Origin: Owenia fusiformis | Taxonomy: Eukaryota > Annelida > Polychaeta > Sabellida > Oweniidae | Assembly: GCA_903813345.2 (NCBI GenBank) | Contig: CAIIXF020000010.1 | Coordinates: 26,374,425 to 26,438,424, forward strand | DNA length: 64,000 nucleotides | Direction: 5' to 3' | Shown: piece after piece, positions 38,701-50,700 of the stretch | Numbering within the stretch: position 1 is the stretch's first letter | Layout of the letters: every line of letters begins with the position of its first letter | Program-made: the position numbers and the translations under genes | Notes under the pieces: generated by a model | Told to the model about the DNA's origin: nothing | Database searches by the model: none | Seen by the model: only the letters and a program-made list of their open reading frames with translations

Positions 38701-41700
38701 CTGGTATATAATATGACATGTTTCCATCAAGAAAATCAATATTTATTTTTGAAATACGAGTGTCACATTTTTTTTGGACCACCCTGTATATAGTTCTTTG
38801 AGGCTTTACAAGGAAAGGTGCTGTTGTTATGTCACTTTAAGACCAAAAAAATACATTCCATTGACACCCATTGCTACAACACAAACGTCCGGATCCTTAG
38901 ATTTATTTAGTTTTTAATACCAGTATATCATTGATCATAAAATTTCTCCAGCCTGCCCTTGTGTTCCAGTTGTTAGTCGTCGATACATAAGTCATTTCCA
39001 TCTGTATTTAATTTTTTCCAGAAGGTGTCACGTGCCCTGAAAATGCCTCATCAGAAATAAACAGTACCACTCAGGCACCTAATGGTACTTCCACTGAGTT
39101 ACCTAATGGTAATACCACTCAGGCACCTAATGGTAGTTCCACTGAGTTACCTAATGGTAATACCACTCAGGCACCTAATGGTAGTTCCACTGAGTTACCT
39201 AATGGTAATACCACTGAGTCACCTAATAGTAATTCCACTGAGTTACCTAATGGTAATACCACTCAGGCACCTAATGGTAGTTCCACTGAGTTACCTAATG
39301 GTAATACCACTCAGGCACCTAATGGTAGTTCCACTGAGTTACCTAATGGTAATACCACTCAGGCACCTAATGGTAGTTCCACTGAGTTACCTAATGGTAA
39401 TACCACTGAGTCACCTAATAGTAATTCCACTGAGTCACCTAATGGTAATACCACTGAGTCACCTAATAGTAATTCCACTGAGTCACCTAATGGTAATTCC
39501 ACTGAGTCATCTAATGGTGCAACAGGTCCAACAGGCAGTAAGGGAGAAGCTGGTGGAACTGGAGAGAAAGGTACATGTATAAACGTATATGGCTTAATAT
39601 TACAGTAGCTTGTTGGGGCAGGATGAAGGAAGACAAATGACAGAATAATCATCAGTTTGATGTTGTAATTCATTAAAGACCTGACTTCCAACAGATGTTT
39701 GGCTGTCTGTAGTTCTGTATTCCTTTTGATGACCACTCTTCACAAACATTACTTAATATATCCTTACCCAGTCGAGTTCTCCGAAGTCCTTTGGGGCTCG
39801 AGTCTCATAAAGTGCCATGAAATAAAAGTCGGAAGAAATCCGATGCAAATAACGAACATGATTTTCTTTGGGACCTTTGTGACTGTTCGATTTTCAATGC
39901 AGCTCTATGAATGCACCTTCTCTTAATACTTATCCTAGGCATCAAACAATTCATTGCATTTTATGCTTATAAATGGTGAATATCACATTTAATGCCCTCT
40001 GGTTTTTGAATTGTACGATATCCTGCTGCTATCAGTTCTTCACTTGTTCATCAAATATGTGTTGTATGTAGGGTCAGCTGGAACACCTGGTAGTAAAGGA
40101 GAAACTGGGAATGACGGCGCTACGGGGCCATCTGGCTCTGTTGGTGCTAAAGGAGAGCCGGGAACATCGGGCACGAAAGGAGAAAATGGCACTCCAGGAG
40201 CTAATGGGATTAATGGTGCAAATGGAACATCGGGTGCAGTAGGTGCTACTGGTCCTTCTGGAAGTAAAGGAGAGGCTGGAGATCCAGGAGCTGATGGACC
40301 AGATGGCGCTACTGGACCTACCGGAACCTCCGGCGTCGCTGGTGAAAATGGTAATAAACCTAGGGAATCCTCTCGTAATATTTGTGTTGCCTTTAGGAAA
40401 ACGTCTTTGTTTTAGCTTTAAGTCGAAAATTTTCCAACGTTTGAAAAGTGTATACAGTGCACCTCATACTAATTAATACTATTTTGCATGCATATCTGAA
40501 ATTATCAACCCCCTTCTATAGCTTCAAGTAAAAAATAGAGGGTAATATGCTTAAGTCCATGAATCACATCTAATTATCTTTGATGAACAATTTTGCCACA
40601 ATGGTGAAATAATTATACAAATATACTTGAAATTTTACTAGTCGAATATTTCAGTACATCATGGTAGATGTTTTCAAATGAATTTACAGCCTGTATTAAG
40701 GCGAAATTGTTGATGTCCCTCAGTGATAAAAAGTGTTATATGTTTTTAATAAAGATAGAGATAACTTACTGTTTCGTTGAAGTTTTTAATGGGGTTTTAG
40801 GTGCGGCTGGAGCTACTGGACCGACAGGGGGTGATGGAGTAAAAGGAGCTCAAGGAGCTACAGGTCCTAAAGGTAAATGCGTTGTACAGGAGGAAGAATT
40901 CAAGACCGGGCTTCACTGCTAAAGAAGCTATTGATAGCATTGAAATAACCTTGACCAAGGGTCAAACGACAAAGCAAATAAAATGATCGATTTCAAAATA
41001 TTATGTGATAATTATTCTGAACGATCACAATGCAGTTCTTTGTTTACTACGCAGGTTCACTTGGTCCAGCTGGTCCTCCTGGCCCACCCGGTACTAATAC
41101 AGGTTACAACCAAGGAGGGGAAGTATGTGTCAATTCATCACAAACCAACGTGTTCAACTGCGACTTTGAAAACGGGGCTTGTGGATTTAACTTTCAAAGA
41201 AATGCACCTCAAGGGGCATGGGGATTCCAGCTTAGATCTGGCAGTACCTCAAGTCCGGGAACAGGTCCGACTGATGACGTCGATGGTGGAGGTATTTATA
41301 TTGTATCCTCGTTTCTGTAGCAACCCATTTCAGTATTGTTCAAGCCATTACTTCTTTGAAATTACAGATTTACTTTTTTTATCATAAATCGTTTCACATG
41401 ACAATGGTATTATTTCAAGGGAGTTACCTGTTATTCGAGGCAACGGATGCTGATTCAGTAGGCGTTGACTTAGCAACTTTAGAGACGCCCTTTCCTCCTG
41501 GCCTATATACGTTTTCTATGTACTACCATATGTGGGGAAGTCATATAGGGAACATGGCGTTGCGCATTGATAGTAGTTCAAATAATAGCATTATTTGGGA
41601 ACGAAGCGATGCCCAAGCAGATGAATGGCGTCAGATGACTGTTAGTTTTAGCAAAAGTGAAGAATTTAGCATTACTTTAATGGCAACAGCGGGTGCAGGA

Positions 41701-44700
41701 GACGTGGACAAAGTTTGGATGGGGGATATCGCTGTGGACAACATTGACCTCGTTGCCGGTGAGTGAGTTTCTGAGAAAGTAAACGTTAACCAGCCTTATT
41801 TTGTGCACACTCTTTTCTTAAAACTATCCATTTGGGCTACGTGAAGCATGTGTACTTTCCTCAGTTAACTCATGTTGTTCAATGATCGATCCTGGTATGT
41901 GAAATGCTGTGTTTTCTGGATTATTACTTTGGCTTAGAGAATGGATGTTGACCCTTTGATACGTTTATGGGCTTAGAAATTTGACTTTGTCCGTTCCACA
42001 TCATTTGAGACTGAACGACCTATCTTGTTTGAAATCTAGTATCTATCTACTACTATTTTTGATGTTATGAGTATTGGTGTATCAAATCATATTTGTTCCT
42101 ATTGCAATGGCGAAACTTAACTGGTGGGGAAGGGAGTATTAGACATTGTTTCTTCTCGAGTAAGATTATGGTTTGTGATAGTTGAGGTTTACATAATTTA
42201 CATACGTTTTTCTTTTTAGTAACTGTCACGTGTACCACAGTAAACTCGACAATACCTATCGGTGCCACTGGCCCGTCGGGTGAGAAAGGGTCTGCGGGTA
42301 GTCCAGGCTCTAAGGGTGAAGTTGGAAATAAAGGAGAGGCGGGAGTTCCAGGTGATTTGGGTGCAACTGGTATGAGTGGTGCAGTTGGTCCTCAGGGAGC
42401 TACAGGTGTATCTGGTGTTGATGGAGCTGAAGGTGATCTAGGAGCTACTGGTCCTAGTGGTGCAATTGGGCCAACAGGTATTGTTGTATTGTATTCAGCA
42501 CTGGCATTTTTGACACATCATTTTTTCTCATTTCATATGTATCATGTCTAAATGTTTCAATATGTGTTTTTCCTTTGCGTGTGTGTTCAGGTTCAACTGG
42601 ATCACAGGGGACAAAAGGAGACACTGGGAACCCTGGAGCAACAGGAACTTCTGGCGTAGATGGTTCTAAAGGTGACCTTGGTGCGACGGGTCCAAGTGGA
42701 GCAGCTGGATATGATGGCGCAACTGGTGCCACTGGCCCCTTGGGTGCTCCTGGTGAAAAGGGGCAAAAAGGAGAGACAGGTGTAGGAAGTATTGGTCCTT
42801 CGGGTGCTACAGGTCCTGAGGGTAACAAGGGCCAAACTGGAGAAAAAGGGGAACAAGGAGGCAAGGGTGAACGCGGTGAAAAAGGAACCATTGGGTCTAA
42901 AGGTGATTTGGGTTCATCTGGAAGTAAAGGCGAACCAGGAATTAATGGCACGGATGGTAATGCAGGAGTTAATGGTGCCACAGGACTGACCGGTGCAACA
43001 GGTTGGTACGTGTGTCCATTTTCGAACAACTGTAAAATTGTTAAGTTGCACTGTGATTGATATTTGTCACATTCAAAATATTTTAGGTGTTTCTGGAGAA
43101 CCCGGAGTGATGGGTCCAACTGGTGCAACTGGCACACAAGGTGCACCTGGGTTGGATGGAACAAATGGTACAAAGGGTGCAGCTGGGGCTAATGGTGAAA
43201 AGGGCGCTCTTGGTGAAGAAGGCCCCGATGGTGCTACTGGACCTTCTGGTATGGATGGTGCAGTTGGAGCAACTGGTGTCTCAGGAACTAAAGGGGAAGC
43301 AGGAAATAAGGGAGAAGTTGGTGAATCCGGCGAGAAAGGTATCGACTTAAATTGGACGACTTGCTCAAGCTTACTTCCTTTGATAATGGATGACAAGAAC
43401 ATTAAACATAAAAACATTATTAATCTTCTTTGTTTTGGAAAAAACTAATCATAATTCGGAAATGGTTGCCCACAACTAAAGATATGGTTGCTATATTAAA
43501 TTTAGCCAAGGGTAATATTTATCCAATCATTTGTATTGTCTTCTTTGAATGATCATTGATGGCAAGGTCTGTAAATTAGTTTCACGAAACTTAAACCCCA
43601 CTTTAGTAGTCACAATAGAAAGAGCTGTTGTTCATTTTAAAGGATGTACGGCCATAGCAAAAGAAAGACTACCCAAAACAAGTGTGGCACAAAAGACTTT
43701 TCTTTAGAGTCAGTGCCCAGTGTGTGGTTCAAGTTAGATAAACCATTCGTATTGGGTCTTTGGAGAATTTTAAAATAGCCTCGGCCTTTATTTCTCATTC
43801 CTCATAAAACCTAATACACATAGTTTATCCCCAACATAATCATATGCATCTTTATTGAAACATCTTGAAATAACGTCGGGGAGACATTATGGAACTTTGC
43901 CTTCGACTTTTCACAGTAGTACGAACTATCTGTCTTGTTACTAGCATTTATTTTAGATTTGATGTATGGTTGTACAGAGTAGACTGCACTGATGTGCCTA
44001 GTCACAAGAGCAAAATAATATCATAATCGAGTTTGATTGAGTATAGATCATTGTATAGAAAACATAAGTAACATTAGTAAGTCTTCTGAAAAATATTGGT
44101 TCTACTCTTGCAATAACTGATATCCTATAATATCATGGGATATCATATACGCAGACTAACTTATTTCTTCACCTGTTCAATTTGTATTGTTATGTACAGG
44201 ATCTGCTGGTACACCCGGCAGTAAAGGAGAAGTTGGGTTCAACGGCACAATTGGATCCACTGGACCCAGTGGGCAAGATGGGGTAGACGGGGCAACTGGA
44301 CCTAGTGGAGGAGCGGGTTCAAAGGGAGATAAAGGAGAATCGGGGGTAATCGGATCCACTGGGCCATCAGGCATTGGTGTCAAAGGCGATAAAGGCGCTG
44401 CGGGGATTGATGGAACAGACGGACTTAATGGAATGACTGGCTTTGACGGCGCTACTGGTCCAGTCGGACCCGATGGGGCTAAAGGGGAAGCTGGAGAATC
44501 TGGGGAGAAAGGAGAGCAGGGTGCCCCAGGATCTGATGGGATTGACGGTGTAAATGGAACATCGGGGGCTGTTGGTGCTACGGGTCCTTCTGGAAGCAAA
44601 GGAGAGGCTGGAGATTTAGGAGCCGATGGACAAGGTGGCGCCACGGGACCTACAGGATCCCCCGGAGTAGCTGGCGAAAATGGTAAGTTAATTCAGTTTT

Positions 44701-47700
44701 TGCTCTAATCATATTATTAAAGCAAGTGTCTCCTAAATTGTCCAAAATGTGTCTCGACTGCTGCACTGGTGGTCAAAGCATAAGGTTCATTCAACAATTA
44801 CATGACATTTTATTGTGTCGAATGGTGTGTTTTAACTTTAATTTCGGAGACTTATACAACAAATTGACGGAATCGACATGGCTATTATTAAAATCAACAA
44901 TACTTTTTAGGATATTAAAGTTCATGTATAATGCTTTTTTCACTATTTTCAAACATCTAATTTGGATGATGTCAGACACTTTGACATCTACTAGTATATT
45001 GATAAGATTGTTTTACATATTCAACAAGGAGTATATCAATTTACAGTCATGTGTTCTGAAACATACTCACAACCCTGTAATTTGGTGCAATTATAACTGA
45101 TCTTCAGGCACACGTGGAGATACTGGAGCAACGGGTAATACTGGTGCCAAGGGTGCCTTAGGTGACAAGGGTGAAATTGGTAGCCCCGGTGAAGCAGGTC
45201 TAGAAGGAGCAACTGGTCCATCTGGCAGTGATGGCGCTAAGGGTGAGACAGGCGACCCTGGAATGAAGGGTGATGCGGGAGATAGTGGAAATAAAGGAGA
45301 CAGTGGGGCATCTGGTAGTAAAGGAGAAGCTGGAGATTTAGGTGCAACCGGACCTTCTGGTGTTGGTATAAATGGAACAAAGGGAAACTCAGGTATTAAG
45401 TGTACTAAGCTAATGATGATGAATATAGTTAGTAAAATAAAATCCATGCTGATATTATGTTCATAAGCAATATTTAAGAGAAATACAGATGTTTTCCTGA
45501 TCACGAAGTTGTATATCATATGCGTATGTATAAAATGCATTTGACTGAGAAAACAATAACCATGGCTAAATAATATGTATAACAGGCGCGACTGGCCCAT
45601 CTGGTACGGATGGTTATAATGGAACTGATGGTGCGACCGGGGCAAAGGGAGAGGCTGGTGATAACGGAGTTACTGGTGCAACTGGACCCTCTGGTATTAA
45701 AGGAGAGTCTGGTGGTCAGGGAGTCAAGGGGGAGCCAGGAGAAGCAATTCAAGGACCTGTTGGAGACCCGGGTATCACAGGTTTTACTGGAGCTACAGGA
45801 CCAATCGGGGCAACTGGAGCTCCTGGTGAAGTTGGTTCGAAAGGCGAGGAGGGCCCTAAAGGGTTTAAGGGAGCCGATGGTAAGTGCATAAACAGTAAAA
45901 CAAATCAAATCATGGCATTTGACAAAAAATTGTTTCAGTAAAAAGCTTGTGTGGTAATTTAAATACTATTATCATATTTTTTCTGAAAACAGGTAAGTGT
46001 TATCTTTTGGTATTCTAATAGCATTTTGTAGTGTTTCCTTTCCTGGTAATAATAATGGATGGCTTTCAATTTAATTGAAAGTCATCCATCTAGTTTTTCT
46101 AGAATGTGAGGAAACCCAAATAAATATTTTAACTATTGGCTTTTTTTATTTAAACATTTTGAAATGAATTAATCTGACATAAACAATAAATGAATTATAC
46201 CATTGTCAGGATCAAAGGGAGATGCAGGGACTCCTGGTGAACAAGGAGACAAAGGCGACATTGGTGCAACGGGTGCTGTTGGGGAAACTGGTTATACTGG
46301 TGCTACGGGTCCATCAGGAGCAAAGGGTGAACAAGGCAGTAAAGGAGATTCTGGTCTGAATGGAACAATGGGAGAAGAAGGAGCAGATGGGGCAACTGGT
46401 CCATCTGGTGAGAAGGGTGAAATTGGTGAAAAGGGTACAAAAGGTATAGAAGGGATTGTTGGAGCTACCGGCTTCATTGGTGCTACAGGATCAATAGGTC
46501 CAACTGGAGCGAAAGGTGAAAATGGGAATGGTGGAGCAACAGGTCCATCTGGTGCAGATGGAGAAACTGGAGACAAAGGGGCAAAGGGAGAGGAAGGAAA
46601 TGTCGGTCCTGAAGGTCAGGTTGGTGCCACTGGTCTGAGTGGAGTTGGTGGAGATGAAGGTGAAAAGGGAGAGGCCGGAAGTCCTGGTTTAGTAGGTGCA
46701 ACTGGGCCAAGTGGAAATCAAGGTCAGTTCGAATAATTTCAATTATAGCAGATGTAATGCTACACCCTAACATTTAACACATTATTGGAAACATAATTAC
46801 ATTTCAGATTAATTTATTTGATGCATTTCCTCAACATCACTTTGAAGTTAGATTAAGCTTAGTAGTAAATGAAAACGAAAATGATGAATAGGAAATTTAT
46901 AGTAAAATATTGCACTAACGTTGTCAGTATATTAGGATTCCATTAAAACACATATTATCTTAATCACAGGTTCTAAGGGGGCCCTTGGTGATAAAGGCGA
47001 TGCTGGGGTCAAAGGAGATAAAGGAAATAATGGAACAAAAGGAACAACAGGAGAAAAGGGTGAAGGTGGGGTAAAGGGAGAGAGTGGTATATCGGGATCA
47101 ACAGGCCCGTCAGGGAATGATGGCGCTGATGGTGCTAAGGGGGAAAGTGGACAAGCTGGTTCGACTGGACCTACTGGACTTATTGGTGCAACCGGCACAA
47201 CTGGCCTACAGGGGTCTAAAGGAGAAAAAGGAACTGATGGTATTGATGGATCAATTGGTGCAACTGGACCTTCTGGTGATACTGGTGACAAGGGTAGCCA
47301 GGGCGAGAAAGGAAGTGTCGGTAGCCAGGGAGAGACAGGACTTCAAGGTAACATTGAATTCGAGAGTGATCTCATTGTACTTTAAAGTCTAATGTGTATT
47401 TTATTCAAATCCAATGATAAAACTGCATGTATTTGGTAAAGCCTGGCAGAACATAAGGTTGACAGAAATGTGTGTATGATTTCAGTTTTCTAAATCTAAT
47501 CTATATTCAACAGGATCTACTGGACCAACAGGTAAAATAGGACCAACTGGAGCAACCGGAATTCAAGGTGAGAAAGGATCACAGGGTGCTAAAGGTGACA
47601 GAGGATCATTTGGTGCAACAGGAATAACAGGAGTCAAAGGTAGTAGCGGAGACAAAGGATCAGAAGGCAATGATGGAGCCACTGGTCCAACAGGATCGAA

Positions 47701-50700
47701 AGGAGCAAAGGGGGAAACAGGAGAGACTGGCAGTAAAGGCTCACAGGGTGATGAAGGGAGTATTGGTGCAACCGGTCTAAGTGGTGCTAAAGGAGAAGAT
47801 GGAGCTCAGGGAGATAAAGGTACACAAGGAGATGAAGGATCCATCGGTGTACCTGGCTTTAATGGATCAGACGGTGCAACTGGTCCAACTGGACCTGGTG
47901 GGCTTGTTGGAGATCCGGGTCTTGAGGGAGCAACTGGTCCCTCTGGTGCAAAAGGAATAACGGGTGAAACTGGTTCAAAAGGAATCAAGGGAGAGATCGG
48001 TTTTAAAGGTGAATTAGGGGAAAAAGGAATATCTGGGGCTAAGGGTGAAAATGGAGAAAAGGGCGACTCTGGCGATAAAGGAGCATCTGGTAACAAAGGA
48101 GATGCAGGTTCTGAAGGAGTTAAAGGAACGAAAGGTGACAACGGCGACACAGGAGCTCAAGGTATCTCTCATTATTTAAATAGATCGTCTTTATCTTGAT
48201 AACTCAAGGCATATTCCATATGTAAGTCATGTAAGTTGTTTTCACAAAGGTAGGGATAAGGTGTGATTTTGTGAAAACATTGTTATTGCAATGTTAGCTT
48301 TCTACAAGGAAGGTACAGCACATTTTTATTATGATGACAGGTTCAACTGGACCATCCGGAGAAACTGGTGCAAAGGGGGCTGTCGGTAGTCAAGGTGAGA
48401 AGGGGTCTGCTGGGGCCAATGGCACCGATGGGCAACAAGGCGCTAAAGGTGAAAGTGGTTCTAAAGGAGAATCTGGAATAGTTGGTGCAACTGGCTCAAA
48501 CGGTACTACTGGAGCAATAGGTGCTACGGGTCCCTCTGGTACAGCTGGCATCAAAGGAGGTGTTGGAGCAACAGGGCCAAGTGGGGAAAAGGGAGGACTT
48601 GGGGAAACAGGTGCTAGGGGTAAGTTGACATTAACATTTCTTGTCATTTGTTTAGCTAGTCAGTATTTAATCAGTGTTAGCTTTGAAACCAAATATATCA
48701 TTGTCTTTTATTATGCTAGTATAACTGAATAAAAGTATAAAATTATTAACATGTGCGACTGCAGGTGCTACTGGAGTAACTGGAGAAACCGGAATATCTG
48801 GAGCAACTGGTCCATCTGGAGAGCATGGCGCAACTGGAACAATTGGCGCTACAGGTCCAAGTGGTGAAAAGGGAGATGCAGGGATGGACGGTTTCAATGG
48901 TACAAGTGGTGCCACTGGCCCTAGTGGACTCAAAGGGGAAGAGGGAGATAAGGGCATAAAAGGAGGAATAGGTCCATCTGGACCATCTGGGCAAAGTGGC
49001 CCACCAGGCAATAAAGGTAGAAAATTCTTCTAATATATGTATTTGATACTTGCAAATATAGCATAGTTATTTAATATCTATATCTATGGCTTCTCATGTT
49101 AACGGTTACGTTACATTGCAGGGGAGGCTGGTGCTAATGGAAGTAAAGGAGCAAGTGGAGAGACTGGCTTGAAAGGTGATAGGGGCGAAAAGGGAATAAA
49201 AGGGAACACTGGTCTTGGGAGGAAAGGAGAACCTGGGAAAGGCGGTTTTAAAGGTGATGCAGGGGAAAATGGAACAGATGGTGCAACTGGCCCTTCTGGT
49301 GAAGATGGACAGAAAGGAGACTCTGGGGCTAAAGGAGAACCAGGAGTTGCCACTAATGGAATAAATGGAACTCAAGGTGAAAGGGGGCCTACTGGTCAGA
49401 AGGGTGATGCTGGATCGAAGGGGGATAGAGGTTCTAAAGGAGAAAATGGCGAAGTAGGACAATATGGAGCAACTGGAGTTTCTGGTGAAAAAGGGGACAA
49501 GGGGTTGAAAGGAGAAGACGGAGCAAATGGTTCGGTTGGTGCCACTGGAATAATTGGAGCAACTGGACCTTCCGGATCAGTGGGTGACAAGGGAGACGTA
49601 GGTTTGAAGGGCTCGGCTGGGGATAAAGGAGAAGCAGGTTCTATGGGGGCCACTGGTCCATCTGGAGCAACAGGAGTGGCTGGTAAGGACCAGTCAATGG
49701 TTTCGCCAAATACATAAGTTCAGCTAAAACCGAAACACACTATAATAATGAAAAAATGTATCTTGCTTGATATCGAATCAAATAGTCAATAATACGGTTC
49801 TTAAAGATTCACAGGACTTCTATCCCTGATGGAAGTGAAATCAATTTTAAATAGTTTGTTAGAAAGCTAAAAACTGTATAATCATACAATAAAATGTGAA
49901 CTTTGGTGTCTTCCACAGGATTGAATGGGACAAAAGGAGATGATGGAGAAAAGGGAGCACCTGGAAGCAAAGGCAACATGGGAGATTTTGGGGCAACTGG
50001 TACAACTGGTGCTACTGGTCCATCAGGGCTGAATGGAGACAAAGGATCTTCTGGTGATAAGGGTGCCCCTGGAGACAAGGGAGATAGGGGAGAGGCTGGT
50101 TTCAGTGGACCAGTTGGTAATCAAGGGGAAGCTGGAACACCCGGAGAAGATGGCAAAAATGGATCAAAAGGTGCAGTAGGACCTACAGGTCCCAAGGGTG
50201 AGTGGATAGACAATTATTATATACAAGCATACATGCAGTTTTGTGTACATTAAACGTAATGGGATATATGAGTAAAAGAGTATATGACACACCCATTATT
50301 CACGTTACAGGTGCAAAGGGTGAAGTGGGTGAGAAAGGCATGATTGGTGATGTTGGTGCAACTGGAGTAAGTGGTGCAACTGGACTCGATGGAGCCAAAG
50401 GAAATTCTGGAGAAAAGGGTGAAATGGGTGAAAAAGGCGTCGCGGGAATCAATGGCACAAATGGTGTAAAAGGAGACTCTGGAGTCAAAGGGGAATCTGG
50501 AACAAAGGGTGAAAATGGAGCAAAGGGAATGGCTGGTAAGATTTTTCCCGATACTACATTGAACAGTACTAATACAGCTATTGTAAGGTTGAACAATACC
50601 AAACACAGCTATTTTAATTACCTCTTTTTTATATTAGCTATGGATTCGAGAACATACACGTTGCAGTGATGTGAGGTTTCACAGAATTTTGTCTTATTAT

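Noticed and set aside
39082-39582. 166-codon plus-strand ORF of MVxPLSYL repeats, and the 125-codon minus-strand ORF opposite
   Set aside because: They are other frames of the 48-nt coding repeat. The true frame joins in phase to MAM upstream and Gly-X-Y downstream.
42454-43173. Long Pro-rich ORFs on the minus strand opposite collagen exons (also 44177–44644, 46292–46576, 47806–48150, 50300–50602, 52340–52741, 55058–55471, 57908–58249 and others)
   Set aside because: They are the complement of Gly-X-Y codons (GGN read as NCC, Pro) and run through intron boundaries; the plus strand has splice sites, phase and domains.
45985-46005. A possible short exon after AAAACAG at 45993
   Set aside because: The bases after the AG (GTAAGTG) give no Gly-X-Y codons and the neighbouring exons already join in phase.
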